17,895 nucleotides of DNA from an uncultured Ruminococcus sp. (GCA_937892835.1 CALBHM010000144.1:1-17895); one strand, 5' to 3'; shown: positions 1-7,960, counted from the stretch's first letter. Notes: generated from the letters alone by a model not told the origin. Translations and numbers: made by a program.

Positions 1-1233
1 TTGCTCAAGGCTCATGTGGCAACAAGTCAGCAGGGAATACAGGCCTTTTTCACAATGGCAAGCTATTATGCATGTTATCTTATAAATGCATTCATAGTTT
101 ACGGCTGCTATATAAGACTTCGCAAGGGAGAATTCTCGGGCAAACATATTGCTATGGCAGTTATCGGAATTGCACTCAGCTTCGGCACGGGCATGCAAAG
201 TCTTCGACAGACGGCGGTTATGGCATTGCCTCTTGTCGCTTGTGAAATGTTAATGATTATAATTTATTCGATAAGGGATAAAAAGTTTGCAATATCCTCT
301 TCGACGCTTTTTTCTGCGATTGTTTTTGTTTCAAACATTGCGGGACTTATAGCGATGAAGTTCATTGAGATAAATCAAAATTCAATTTACGGCACAACGG
401 CACTCGTAAGGAGCTTTAAAGAATTCCTTGAAAAGGCCTTTTTCAATGTGGAGTATGTTGTGCTGACGTTCGGCCTGGATTCTCTTGAGTTAAGAGTCAG
501 ACTTGTCGTTTCAACGGTATTCTTGTTGATTATACTTATTGGATTTATTCTTTGCGTTAAAGATTTTTTCAAAAACAAATGCAATGATCAGGGACGATTT
601 GTCTTGGTTATGCTCCTGACACTCGGCTGTGTCAGCGTTTTCGCTGCAGGTGTACTCACAGATGTTGTTAATCGTGCACTTTATTATTTTATGATTTATC
701 CGCTTCTTGCGGTCTGCGTGTCATATATAATTGTGAAAATTCCCGGGAAAAGAAAGGCTTTCTTTTCAATCATCGCTGTTTTTGTGGCCGGAATGATTGC
801 GTTCAGAACTGTAGGCACGGTAGGAGAAATAAAAAAGGGTAAGGATGAAAATTCAACGGCACACCAAATTGCAAACTATATGCTCGACAACGGATATGAC
901 ACAATTTATTCGGTGTTTGGTCTCAGCGGAATCATGGACGGAGCCGAGAACATAATTGTTGCTTCCGGTGACAAAATTCATCTGGTTCAGTATAAGCGTG
1001 TTGATCGTTCAAAGCCGATGAAGCCGGTTGAATATCTCTGCGTTAAAGACAGCTATAAGCAGTGGGATAACAAAAAAAGTCTTTATCTTCTCAGAGAGTG
1101 GGAGCTGCCGAAGGTTAGAGAGCTTGCCGAGAAATACGGTGTTGAAATGACAAAGCAGGCTCAGTTTGGTGAGGGATTGTATCTTTACAGCATGTCTGAG
1201 AATCTTTGCGTCTACACCGATATGCAAAAATAG
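1..1233 (+). CDS. Multi-pass membrane protein, 5' truncated (GT-C or polysaccharide-polymerase-like)
   Basis: The reading frame is open from the first base, so the true start lies outside the window and the TTG at position 1 need not be the start. About 410 residues are visible. The first two thirds hold roughly seven to eight hydrophobic segments separated by short basic loops, for example residues 170-187, 203-222, 230-247 and 254-272. The last ~130 residues are soluble and carry no recognised catalytic motif. A helical bundle with a C-terminal extracytoplasmic domain fits integral-membrane glycosyltransferases (GT-C fold) or O-antigen/EPS polymerase-type proteins, but I see no diagnostic residue. 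The role in cell-envelope glycan synthesis is therefore inference. It is followed by a weak hairpin and then the promoter of the rplS cluster, so it appears to end a separate upstream transcription unit. Confidence 0.6.
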   Translation: MLKAHVATSQQGIQAFFTMASYYACYLINAFIVYGCYIRLRKGEFSGKHIAMAVIGIALSFGTGMQSLRQTAVMALPLVACEMLMIIIYSIRDKKFAISSSTLFSAIVFVSNIAGLIAMKFIEINQNSIYGTTALVRSFKEFLEKAFFNVEYVVLTFGLDSLELRVRLVVSTVFLLIILIGFILCVKDFFKNKCNDQGRFVLVMLLTLGCVSVFAAGVLTDVVNRALYYFMIYPLLAVCVSYIIVKIPGKRKAFFSIIAVFVAGMIAFRTVGTVGEIKKGKDENSTAHQIANYMLDNGYDTIYSVFGLSGIMDGAENIIVASGDKIHLVQYKRVDRSKPMKPVEYLCVKDSYKQWDNKKSLYLLREWELPKVRELAEKYGVEMTKQAQFGEGLYLYSMSENLCVYTDMQK

Positions 1234-1280
1234 TGGCAGCAGATGAGCCGAACACAAGATATTGTAATAGATTATGCCTG

Positions 1281-1304
1281 AGAAAAAATTTAATGATTTT
1301 TTCT
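1281..1304 (+). terminator. Possible weak AT-rich terminator hairpin
   Basis: A perfect 9-bp stem (AGAAAAAAT with ATTTTTTCT) encloses a 6-nt loop, about 50 nt after the stop of the upstream membrane-protein gene and before the next promoter. The right arm itself is the U-rich tract. The stem is almost all A/T and so weak; position supports a terminator more than stability does. Confidence 0.35.
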
Positions 1305-1323
1305 TATAAATCATCAAAAAACA

Positions 1324-1353
1324 CTTGAAATAAAGCAATCAATATGGTAATAT
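1324..1353 (+). promoter_or_regulatory. Promoter of the rplS cluster
   Basis: A -35 box TTGAAA (1324-1329), an 18-bp spacer and an extended -10 TGgTAATAT (TG at 1345-1346, hexamer 1348-1353). The start would fall near 1360, at the beginning of the structured rplS leader, which supports both assignments. Confidence 0.6.
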
Positions 1354-1360
1354 ATTTAAG

Positions 1361-1470
1361 CATTTGTGACCACCAAGGCGGTAGTATGCCGATTTGGCGG
1401 GGTTTAATGCCCAACATTAAAGCGGACGGTCCTCTGTCGGTTTAACCGTTAAGAACGCCTGAAAATCTAT
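1361..1470 (+). promoter_or_regulatory. Structured rplS mRNA leader (L19-leader-like)
   Basis: The 5' UTR of rplS folds into nested helices. An outer helix pairs AGGCG (1376-1380) with CGCCT (1456-1460). A second pairs CCGAT (1389-1393) with GTCGG (1436-1440). An inner hairpin pairs TTTAATG (1403-1409) with CATTAAA (1415-1421). Ribosomal protein L19 leaders are known in Firmicutes, where they are thought to bind the protein product for autoregulation. I infer membership from position and folding; a covariance-model match has not been tested. Confidence 0.6.
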
Positions 1471-1484
1471 GGGAGGTGTCTGTA

Positions 1485-1832
1485 ATGGACGCACTTAAGT
1501 TAATCGCTCAGGACAGCCTCAAGGCTGACGTTTCTGAGGCAATCAAGGTAGGTAACACTATCAAAATCTGGGTTAAGATCCGTGAAGGCGAGAGAGAAAG
1601 ACTCCAGGCTTTCGAGGGTACCGTAATTGCTATTAAGGGCAGCGGTGTTTCCCAGACATTTACCGTTCGTCGAGTTTCTTACGGCGTTGGTGTTGAGAGG
1701 GTTTTCCCAGTTCATTCACCCAATGTTGATAAGATTGAGCTTATCAGAACAGGTAAAGTACGCAGAAGCAAGCTCTACTATCTGCGTGACAGAGTCGGTA
1801 AGGCTGCTAAGGTTAAGCAGAGTATCGGCTAA
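1485..1832 (+). CDS. rplS: 50S ribosomal protein L19
   Basis: The 115-residue product has the usual length of bacterial L19, a protein at the 30S-50S interface. Recognisable family segments include IWVKIREGERERLQAFEG, the GSGVSQTFTVRRVSYGVGVER stretch (about residues 47-68) and the C-terminal RRSKLYYLRDR. I chose the ATG at 1485 because GGGAGG at 1471-1476 sits 8 nt upstream; an in-frame GTG at 1476 overlaps that ribosome binding site and is unlikely to be used. It is the first gene of a cluster with lepB, rbgA and rnhB, as in Bacillus, where ribosomal protein and 50S assembly factor are neighbours. Likely regulated through the structured leader; followed by its own terminator. Confidence 0.97.
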   Translation: MDALKLIAQDSLKADVSEAIKVGNTIKIWVKIREGERERLQAFEGTVIAIKGSGVSQTFTVRRVSYGVGVERVFPVHSPNVDKIELIRTGKVRRSKLYYLRDRVGKAAKVKQSIG

Positions 1833-1860
1833 TGTAATCTTAGATTACAAAAACGAGCTG

Positions 1861-1898
1861 AGGGGTATGGCGGTGGTTCCATGCCCTTTTGTTTTTTT
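1861..1898 (+). terminator. Intrinsic terminator after rplS
   Basis: The stem GGGTATGG (1863-1870) pairs with CCATGCCC (1879-1886) with one G-U pair, around an 8-nt loop. It is followed by TTTTGTTTTTTT. This would limit read-through from the heavily transcribed rplS into lepB. Confidence 0.85.
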
Positions 1899-1947
1899 AG
1901 AGAAATTTTTACGGTTTGTACCGTTCATCATATAAGGAGGTACTTCA

Positions 1948-2574
1948 ATGTTATTAAGCAGACGCAATGTTAAGGAAGGCTGGAACGAATACCTCAAAAA
2001 CGGCAAGACGCCGGAACAGGCTAAAAAAGAACGTTCAAGATGGATAAAGATTTATGACCTTTTGAGCTCTGTAACAACGGCACTTGTATTGGTGTTTATT
2101 ATATTTACTTTTGTCTGTCGCCCGACAAGTGTTGTGGGTTCTTCAATGGTTCCCACGCTTCAGGACGGAGACTGGTTGCTGACAATTCCGAAAAGCGAAT
2201 ATAACTACGGCGATATTGTCATCATAACTCAGCCGAACGCTTTCGATGAACCTATTGTTAAAAGAATTATTGCGACCGAGGGACAAACAGTTGATATAAA
2301 CTTTGTTTCCGGCCAGGTATTTATTGATAATCAGGAAATAAAAGAACCATATATTAATGAGTTGACAAGACGTTCGGGTGATGTTACTTTTCCGCTGGTT
2401 GTTCCAAAGGGTAAAGTTTTTGTTATGGGTGACAACAGAATGCACTCTACCGACAGCCGAAGCACCGATATCGGATTCATCGACACCCGATATATACTCG
2501 GAAGAGCGACTGTTCGCATTCTTCCCTTCGGTGATATGAACATATATGATAACTTTAAACAGGGTGAGGGATAA
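1948..2574 (+). CDS. lepB: Signal peptidase I (first of a tandem pair)
   Basis: A 208-residue type I signal peptidase, which cleaves signal peptides of exported preproteins at the outer face of the membrane. A cytoplasmic N-terminus of about 40 residues leads into one membrane segment (residues 42-57). The catalytic serine is S66 in SMVPT and the general base is K105 in VKRIIA. The GDNRMHSTDSR box (about 146-156) completes the S26 family signature. The start is set by AAGGAGG at 1934-1940, 7 nt before the ATG. The single membrane segment and size are typical of Gram-positive SipS-type enzymes. The next gene is a paralog starting only 3 nt after the stop, and the block QPNAFDEPIVKR is identical in both. 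The long charged N-terminal extension distinguishes this copy. Confidence 0.95.
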   Translation: MLLSRRNVKEGWNEYLKNGKTPEQAKKERSRWIKIYDLLSSVTTALVLVFIIFTFVCRPTSVVGSSMVPTLQDGDWLLTIPKSEYNYGDIVIITQPNAFDEPIVKRIIATEGQTVDINFVSGQVFIDNQEIKEPYINELTRRSGDVTFPLVVPKGKVFVMGDNRMHSTDSRSTDIGFIDTRYILGRATVRILPFGDMNIYDNFKQGEG

Positions 2575-2577
2575 AGC

Positions 2578-3150
2578 ATGAATGAAAATAACGTAAACGA
2601 AGCCGTAACGGAAGAAACCGTTGCAGAGAACAAATCAAAAGGCTCGTTCCTTTATGAAACTGTGTCGGTTTTTGTGACGGCACTTGTTATAATTGCTGTC
2701 ATGTTCACCTTCCTTTTTCGCTTTGTCGGAGTTGACGGTGAATCGATGGTTCCAACTCTTGACGATAACGACTGGCTTATTGTTTCTGCAATAAACCATG
2801 ATATTGAGCAGGGTGACATTGTTATAAGCACTCAGCCGAATGCTTTTGACGAACCTATCGTTAAAAGAGTAATTGCCAAAGGCGGACAGACGGTGGATAT
2901 AGACTTTACAGCCGGCAAGGTTTATGTTGACGGCGTGGAGCTTGATGAGCCTTATATTGCCGCACCGACCCATGCGATGGAGGGCAACACTTTCCCGATG
3001 GTTGTTCCCGAGGGTAAGCTTTTCCTTATGGGCGACAACAGAAACGATTCGACCGACAGCCGTTCGCCGATGGTCGGCTGCGTTGACGAGCGATATATTC
3101 TCGGAGTTGTAAAGTGCAGACTTATGCCGAATTTTACAATTTTCAAATAA
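2578..3150 (+). CDS. lepB: Signal peptidase I (second of a tandem pair)
   Basis: A 190-residue S26 family signal peptidase. It has an acidic, Glu/Asn-rich cytoplasmic N-terminus (residues 1-22), one membrane segment (about 29-47), catalytic S56 in ESMVPT, general base K96 in VKRVIA, and the GDNRNDSTDSR box near 152-162. Translation is probably coupled to the previous gene: the GGTGAGGGA ribosome binding site lies inside the last codons of the first lepB. The two proteins share long identical blocks from the catalytic serine onward but have unrelated N-termini, as expected from a tandem duplication followed by divergence. Both catalytic dyads are intact, so both are probably active, perhaps on different preprotein sets (inference). 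A terminator follows directly. Confidence 0.94.
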   Translation: MNENNVNEAVTEETVAENKSKGSFLYETVSVFVTALVIIAVMFTFLFRFVGVDGESMVPTLDDNDWLIVSAINHDIEQGDIVISTQPNAFDEPIVKRVIAKGGQTVDIDFTAGKVYVDGVELDEPYIAAPTHAMEGNTFPMVVPEGKLFLMGDNRNDSTDSRSPMVGCVDERYILGVVKCRLMPNFTIFK

Positions 3151-3157
3151 AATGTTT

Positions 3158-3185
3158 GGCCGAATCAGATGGTTCGGCCTTTTTT
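3158..3185 (+). terminator. Intrinsic terminator between lepB and rbgA
   Basis: Perfect 7-bp GC-rich stem GGCCGAA (3158-3164) with TTCGGCC (3173-3179), an 8-nt loop, then TTTTTT (3180-3185). It ends one base before the AAAGGAGG ribosome binding site of rbgA. Confidence 0.85.
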
Positions 3186-3201
3186 CAAAGGAGGGTTTTT
3201 A

Positions 3202-4071
3202 ATGGGTGATTTTCAGAAGCAAACGGTGCAATGGTTTCCCGGACATATGGCGAAAACGAGGAGACTTATCAAAGAAAGTTTATCTCGAGTGGATTGCGTA
3301 ACCGAGATACTTGATGCCCGTATTCCTCTTTCAAGCAGAAATCCCGAAATCGGTGAGATAACGGCAGGTAAGCCGAGAATAATTCTTCTCAACAAATGCG
3401 ACATGGCGGACGAAAAGGTGACCGCACAGTGGATAAAATATTTTCGTTCAACAGGAGCGGAAGCAATAGCCGTTGACTGCCGCTCGGGCAGAGGTCTTAA
3501 CGGTTATACTCAGCTCGTTCGCAAGGTTCTTGCCGATAAAATTCAGCAGAATAATGACCGTGGCATGGTCGGTAAAGCTCTGAGGGTTATGGTGGTCGGA
3601 ATCCCGAACACAGGTAAATCCTCGTTTATTAATAAAATGGCCGGCAGGGTGCGTGCCAAGGTTGCCGACAGACCGGGTGTCACAACGAGTAATCAGTGGT
3701 TTTTCATAGGCAACGGCATTGAGCTTCTTGATACCCCCGGTGTGCTTTGGCCGAAATTCGACGACCCGATCGTCGGCGATCGCTTAGCGTTTATCGGTTC
3801 GGTTAAGGATGCGGTTCTCGATGTTGAAACAATGGCCGTCAGATTGATCGACGTCCTCCGTGAGGGCTATCCCGAACGCCTTGCCGAAAGATATAAGTTG
3901 GATGATATTACGGACATGCAGTCATGGGAAATCCTTGAAGCAATCGGCAGAAAAAGAGGAATGCTCATAAGCGGCGGCGAGGTCAACACCGAACGTGCTT
4001 CCGTTATGCTTCTTGATGAGTACAGAGGAGGAAAACTCGGAAAGATAACAATGGAATTTCCTCCTACTTGA
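3202..4071 (+). CDS. rbgA: 50S assembly GTPase RbgA/YlqF
   Basis: A 289-residue circularly permuted GTPase (Bacillus RbgA is of similar length) required for late maturation of the 50S subunit. The N-terminus has the conserved WFPGHMAK (11-18). The GTPase motifs run in permuted order: G4 NKCD (64-67), then G1 GIPNTGKS (133-140), G2 around PGVTT (158-162) and G3 DTPG (177-180), followed by a C-terminal helical RNA-binding domain. I set the start at 3202 because AAAGGAGG lies at 3187-3194; the longer frame from 3169 would run through the terminator T-tract. Its position downstream of rplS and upstream of rnhB matches the Bacillus order. No separate promoter was recognised, so expression probably needs read-through of the terminator just upstream. 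Confidence 0.95.
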   Translation: MGDFQKQTVQWFPGHMAKTRRLIKESLSRVDCVTEILDARIPLSSRNPEIGEITAGKPRIILLNKCDMADEKVTAQWIKYFRSTGAEAIAVDCRSGRGLNGYTQLVRKVLADKIQQNNDRGMVGKALRVMVVGIPNTGKSSFINKMAGRVRAKVADRPGVTTSNQWFFIGNGIELLDTPGVLWPKFDDPIVGDRLAFIGSVKDAVLDVETMAVRLIDVLREGYPERLAERYKLDDITDMQSWEILEAIGRKRGMLISGGEVNTERASVMLLDEYRGGKLGKITMEFPPT

Positions 4072-4154
4072 CGGATTTTTTCCGTGATACGAATTTTATC
4101 CTTCTCGGCATATAAGACTTTCAACCCAAAATCTATTTCAAAGGAATGACCGCA

Positions 4155-4778
4155 ATGAAAACGGAAGTAAAAATTGACTGGCTCAAATATGAAAACGAAG
4201 CAAAGGCGGACGGTTACAATGTCGTTTGCGGAATTGACGAAGCCGGCAGAGGGCCTCTTGCAGGACCGGTTTGCGCTGCGGCGGTTATTCTTCCCGATGG
4301 CTGTATAATAGAGGGCGTTAACGACTCGAAAAAGCTTACCGAGAAAAAGCGTGAACAGCTTTTTGATGTTATAAAAGAGACGGCTGTTGCTTATTCGATT
4401 GCGACCGCCGACGAAAAAGAAATTGACGAAATAAATATACTTCAGGCGACATACCTTGCGATGAATCGTGCTTTTCAGGGATTGAATATAAAGCCTGATA
4501 TGGCTCTTGTTGACGGGAACCGTGACCCGGGCCTCGGAATCCCGACACGGACAATTGTAAAGGGCGATGCAAATTCCATGTCAATAGCTGCCGCATCCAT
4601 TCTTGCCAAGGTGACAAGGGATCGGTTTATGCTTGAGATGGATAAAAAATATCCTCAATATCAATTTGCGAAGCACAAGGGCTACGGAACAAAGCTTCAC
4701 TATGAAATGTTGGATAAATACGGGGCATCGGAAATTCACAGAATGACTTTTTTGAGGAAATATTATGAAAATAAATAA
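4155..4778 (+). CDS. rnhB: Ribonuclease HII
   Basis: A 207-residue RNase HII, which cleaves RNA in RNA/DNA hybrids and removes single ribonucleotides from DNA. Catalytic acidic residues are D28 and E29 in GIDEAGRGPLAGPV, D120 in ALVDGNRDP and D138 in VKGD, with the same 18-residue spacing between the last two as in Bacillus RNase HII. The block SIAAASILAKVTRDR (143-157) is also diagnostic. An ATG at 4146 is in frame, but the AAAGGA at 4140-4145 touches it; the ATG at 4155 has the right spacing, so I prefer it. The 3' end overlaps yraN by 14 nt, indicating translational coupling. Confidence 0.95.
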   Translation: MKTEVKIDWLKYENEAKADGYNVVCGIDEAGRGPLAGPVCAAAVILPDGCIIEGVNDSKKLTEKKREQLFDVIKETAVAYSIATADEKEIDEINILQATYLAMNRAFQGLNIKPDMALVDGNRDPGLGIPTRTIVKGDANSMSIAAASILAKVTRDRFMLEMDKKYPQYQFAKHKGYGTKLHYEMLDKYGASEIHRMTFLRKYYENK

Positions 4779-5130
4779 ATCCGGCGCATGGGGAGAAATT
4801 TTTGCCGCAAGATATCTCAGGGATAGCGGCTATAAAATAATTACGGGTAATTTTCGCTCACGTTTGGGCGAAATTGACCTCATTGCACAAAAGGGAAAAT
4901 ATATGTGCTTCGTTGAGGTCAAAACGAGGGGCGAACAAAGGCTATATGAGCCGAAAGAGGCCGTTGATTTTTCAAAGCAGGAAAAGCTGATTGCGACATC
5001 AAAGCTTTTTATGAAAGCATATTCCGGTGGAAAGCAGCCGCGGTTCGACGTCTGCGAGGTCTTTCTTGACGATAAATTCAAAGTAAAGAAAATCAATTAT
5101 ATTGAAAATGCATTTACGGAAAGCGTATAA
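4765..5130 (+). CDS. yraN: UPF0102 / YraN family nuclease-like protein
   Basis: A 121-residue protein of the UPF0102 (YraN) family, a restriction-endonuclease-like fold of uncertain cellular role, commonly found next to rnhB. The family pattern is complete: GAWGEIFAARYL near the N-terminus, RLGEIDLIA with D38, FVEVKTR with E51 and K53, and a later RFDVCEV. D38/E51/K53 form the D-ExK arrangement of PD-(D/E)XK nucleases. Start overlaps the end of rnhB, with GAGGAAA inside the rnhB coding region as ribosome binding site. No terminator follows before the thrC promoter. Confidence 0.92.
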   Translation: MKINKSGAWGEIFAARYLRDSGYKIITGNFRSRLGEIDLIAQKGKYMCFVEVKTRGEQRLYEPKEAVDFSKQEKLIATSKLFMKAYSGGKQPRFDVCEVFLDDKFKVKKINYIENAFTESV

Positions 5131-5154
5131 ATATTTGTTTTTTATAGATTTTCA

Positions 5155-5183
5155 TTGAATTGTTATTATGATTATGATACAAT
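5155..5183 (+). promoter_or_regulatory. Promoter of thrC
   Basis: TTGAAT (5155-5160), a 17-bp spacer and an extended -10 TGaTACAAT (TG at 5175-5176, hexamer 5178-5183). The predicted start is about 25 nt before the thrC ATG, leaving room only for the ribosome binding site AAAGGAGAGG. Confidence 0.7.
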
Positions 5184-5214
5184 AAAATCAGAACTTACCA
5201 AAAGGAGAGGTAAT

Positions 5215-6708
5215 ATGTTTTACACCAGCACAAGAGATAAAAGTATAAAGGTTACTTCCTCACAGGCAATTTCTCACGGTATTTCCGCCGAGGGGGGATT
5301 GTTTGTTCCTGAGGAGATTCCTCATATAACAATGGATGATATCGTGCGCCTTGCGGACTGCGATTATATAGAAAGAGCAAAGGAGATTCTTTCTCTTTAC
5401 CTGACAGATTTCACGGCAGAGGAGATAGATTCCTGCGTTAAGGGTGCTTACGGCGAGGGCAAATTTTCAAGCGATAAAATTGCTCCGCTGCACACATTGA
5501 CAAAGGGCGTCGAGATTCTTGAGCTGTGGAAAGGCCCAACCTGCGCATTCAAGGATATGGCACTCCAGCTTCTTCCGCATCTTCTTACCGTTGCTTCGGC
5601 AAAGAGTGAACCGGGCAAGCAGATTGTTATTCTTGTTGCAACCTCAGGCGATACCGGCAAGGCTGCCCTTGAGGGCTTTAAGGATGTTAACAACACGAAG
5701 ATTCTTGTTTTCTATCCAAACGACGGTGTTTCTCCGATGCAGAAGCTCCAGATGACAACGCAGGAAGGCTCAAATGTCGGCGTTTGCGCTATCGAGGGTA
5801 ACTTTGATGACGCACAGACAGGAGTAAAAAAGATTTTCACGGACAAAGCGGTTGCCGCAAAGCTTGCCGAGCAGGGCATGATGTTCTCGTCGGCAAACTC
5901 GATCAACTGGGGTCGCCTTGTGCCGCAGATCGTTTATTATGTATCCGCTTATTGCGAGATGCTCAATAAAGGCGAGATTAAGCCGGGCGATGAAATCAAC
6001 GTTGTTGTTCCGACCGGCAACTTCGGCAATATTCTTGCCGCTTACTATGCAAAGGAAATGGGCGTGCCCATAAAGAAGCTTGTTTGCGCATCAAACGCAA
6101 ATAACGTTTTGACGGATTTCCTCAAGACCGGAACATACAACCGTATAAGAGATTTTTACACGACTGTTTCTCCGTCGATGGATATTCTTATTTCATCGAA
6201 TCTTGAAAGACTTCTTTTCCTTCTCTCGGGCATGGATGACGCTGTTGTAAGAGAATGGATGGGTGAGCTTTCAGCAAATGGCTCATACAAGGTAAGCGAC
6301 GATGTTTTTGCAAAGCTTACAGAGCTGTTTGACGCAGGCAGCTGTGATGACAACGGAACAAAGGCATGCATTGCCAAGGAGTTTAAAGAGCATAAATATC
6401 TTTGCGATACTCATACGGCTGTTGCGGTTTCCGTTTATGAGGATTACGCCGAGAGAACGGGTGACGAGACACCGACTGTTATCGCATCAACGGCTAATCC
6501 GTTCAAATTCAGCAAGGCAGTTCTTGACGCCGTTCATCCCGGTATGACCGAGAATCTTGACGAGTTTGAAATGGTTCATGCTCTCCATGATGAGACGGGC
6601 GAAGTGTGCCCGCCGCAGCTTGCAAATCTTAAGGGCAAGACCCCGAGATTTACCGGCTGCTGCAAGAAAGAGGATATGGAGCAGGTCGTATTTGATTTGC
6701 TGAAATAA
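5215..6708 (+). CDS. thrC: Threonine synthase
   Basis: A 497-residue PLP-dependent threonine synthase converting O-phosphohomoserine to threonine, the last step of the pathway. The PLP lysine is K113 in GPTCAFKDMALQLLP. The phosphate-binding segment ATSGDTGKAALEGF follows, and PTGNFGNILAAYYAKEMG and SSANSINWGRLVPQ are further fold-II family blocks. The length fits the long class of ThrC. The N-terminus MFYTSTRD, matching the family pattern of a Y-x-STR segment, and the AAAGGAGAGG site at 5201-5210 fix the start at 5215; a longer frame from 5155 would start inside the promoter. No other threonine-pathway gene is nearby, and the gene has its own promoter, so it looks like an independent unit read on into the next gene. 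Confidence 0.96.
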   Translation: MFYTSTRDKSIKVTSSQAISHGISAEGGLFVPEEIPHITMDDIVRLADCDYIERAKEILSLYLTDFTAEEIDSCVKGAYGEGKFSSDKIAPLHTLTKGVEILELWKGPTCAFKDMALQLLPHLLTVASAKSEPGKQIVILVATSGDTGKAALEGFKDVNNTKILVFYPNDGVSPMQKLQMTTQEGSNVGVCAIEGNFDDAQTGVKKIFTDKAVAAKLAEQGMMFSSANSINWGRLVPQIVYYVSAYCEMLNKGEIKPGDEINVVVPTGNFGNILAAYYAKEMGVPIKKLVCASNANNVLTDFLKTGTYNRIRDFYTTVSPSMDILISSNLERLLFLLSGMDDAVVREWMGELSANGSYKVSDDVFAKLTELFDAGSCDDNGTKACIAKEFKEHKYLCDTHTAVAVSVYEDYAERTGDETPTVIASTANPFKFSKAVLDAVHPGMTENLDEFEMVHALHDETGEVCPPQLANLKGKTPRFTGCCKKEDMEQVVFDLLK

Positions 6709-6733
6709 AAACTTTTGGAAAGAGTGTTTATTT

Positions 6734-7960
6734 ATGAAAAAACATGTTTTAGCAGCTATTTCGTTCATTGTGATATTCTCTGTTGTTTTTTGCAACGTGT
6801 TTGTCACGCAGGCTTCAAACCCGGTCGGCGATGTTAACGGCGACGGTAAGGTTAATTCGAGCGACGCTTTGGCTGTCCTCAGATATTCTGTCGGCCTTTC
6901 GACGGGAATTAAAGATATGAAACCCGGCGACATAGATCATAACGGCAAAATCAATTCAAACGATGCCCTTATTATTCTCAGAATAAGCGTCGGCCTTGCC
7001 AATCCTAAGGATTACACAACCACAACAAAGCCGACAACCACAACAACCAAACCGATTCAGTTTACTCCGGCAGCTGTCAAGGAGGTTTCTCCGTCATCGG
7101 TGACAAAGTATGCGGGAACAATACAGCGTGCATGGAAAATTTCTTCCAAAACAACCAGTGTTGAAATTCACAAGGTCGCTTACGGTTCAAAAATTACACA
7201 GAGCTTTGTAAAAAAGCAGGACAGTGCAATTGATTATCCAAAGAGCGTAACATATCAGCCGATTTGTAATATCGCTATAGTAACCTGCGCCCCGACAACG
7301 CTTAAGTATGCCGTTACCTCGCAAGTTCTCGGAACGACGAAGGGCAAGCAGGAGGATATCTCTAAAAAAGTCGGCGCATTGATGGCTGTTAACGGTGAGT
7401 CAACAAGCGCAGCAGGTGCAATGGCAATAAGAAACGGTAAAGCTTTCATGCCAAACGGTGAGGGCAGAGAGGTTATGCGTCTTTACAAGAACGGAAAATG
7501 TGATTACGGTCCGCTTAACAAGCAGAATCAGAACCAGCTCATTAAGGACGGAGTTTACAATACGGTCAGATACCATTATGTTCTTATTAAGGATGGCAAA
7601 AAGATTAACAATAACGAGTCCTATTACCATAACCGCACAATTCTTGCTCAGATCAGTGCAACAAAATATATTCTTGCCGTTGCCGAATTTATGCCGATGA
7701 ATTCGATTGCCGATCTTCTCCTGAAATACGGCGCAAAGAATGCAGTCGTAACCAACGGCGGTAACTGTTCGTTTATGTATGTCAGAGGAATAGGAAATGT
7801 TACCGGAACAAAAGCAACGCAGCTCAAGAATTTGAACAAGGTAAACGTTGTAGAAACAGAGTTTTTCGCTAACCGCGGTATGCTTGGTAATAACAACGCA
7901 GGCAAGCCGAAGCTTGGCGGTCCGTGCAGTGATGAGGTTAATTCAGTTTACGTTCAGTAA
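6734..7960 (+). CDS. Secreted dockerin protein with phosphodiester glycosidase (NAGPA)-like domain
   Basis: A 408-residue exported protein. Residues 1-27 form a signal peptide (MKKH, then a hydrophobic core). Residues 32-88 are a type I dockerin with two calcium-binding F-hand repeats, DVNGDGKVNSSDAL (33-46) and DIDHNGKINSNDAL (66-79), each followed by a helix. A Thr/Lys/Pro linker spans about 95-107. The C-terminal domain resembles phosphodiester glycosidase/NAGPA (DUF2233-type) proteins: GALMAVNG (214-221), NRTILAQ (300-306) and VVTNGGNCSF (338-347). The usual LDGG of that last motif is TNGG here, so the conserved Asp is replaced. The dockerin predicts attachment to a cohesin-bearing scaffold or surface protein; the substrate is unknown. 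It begins 25 nt after thrC with a GGAAAGAG ribosome binding site and probably shares its transcript. Confidence 0.8.
   Translation: MKKHVLAAISFIVIFSVVFCNVFVTQASNPVGDVNGDGKVNSSDALAVLRYSVGLSTGIKDMKPGDIDHNGKINSNDALIILRISVGLANPKDYTTTTKPTTTTTKPIQFTPAAVKEVSPSSVTKYAGTIQRAWKISSKTTSVEIHKVAYGSKITQSFVKKQDSAIDYPKSVTYQPICNIAIVTCAPTTLKYAVTSQVLGTTKGKQEDISKKVGALMAVNGESTSAAGAMAIRNGKAFMPNGEGREVMRLYKNGKCDYGPLNKQNQNQLIKDGVYNTVRYHYVLIKDGKKINNNESYYHNRTILAQISATKYILAVAEFMPMNSIADLLLKYGAKNAVVTNGGNCSFMYVRGIGNVTGTKATQLKNLNKVNVVETEFFANRGMLGNNNAGKPKLGGPCSDEVNSVYVQ

Noticed and set aside
4026..4085. Hairpins at the end of rbgA (AGGAGGAAA/TTTCCTCCT and ACGGA-TTTTT-TCCGT)
   Set aside because: The first lies in coding sequence with a 22-nt loop and the second is only 5 bp with no T-tract after it; neither looks like a terminator.
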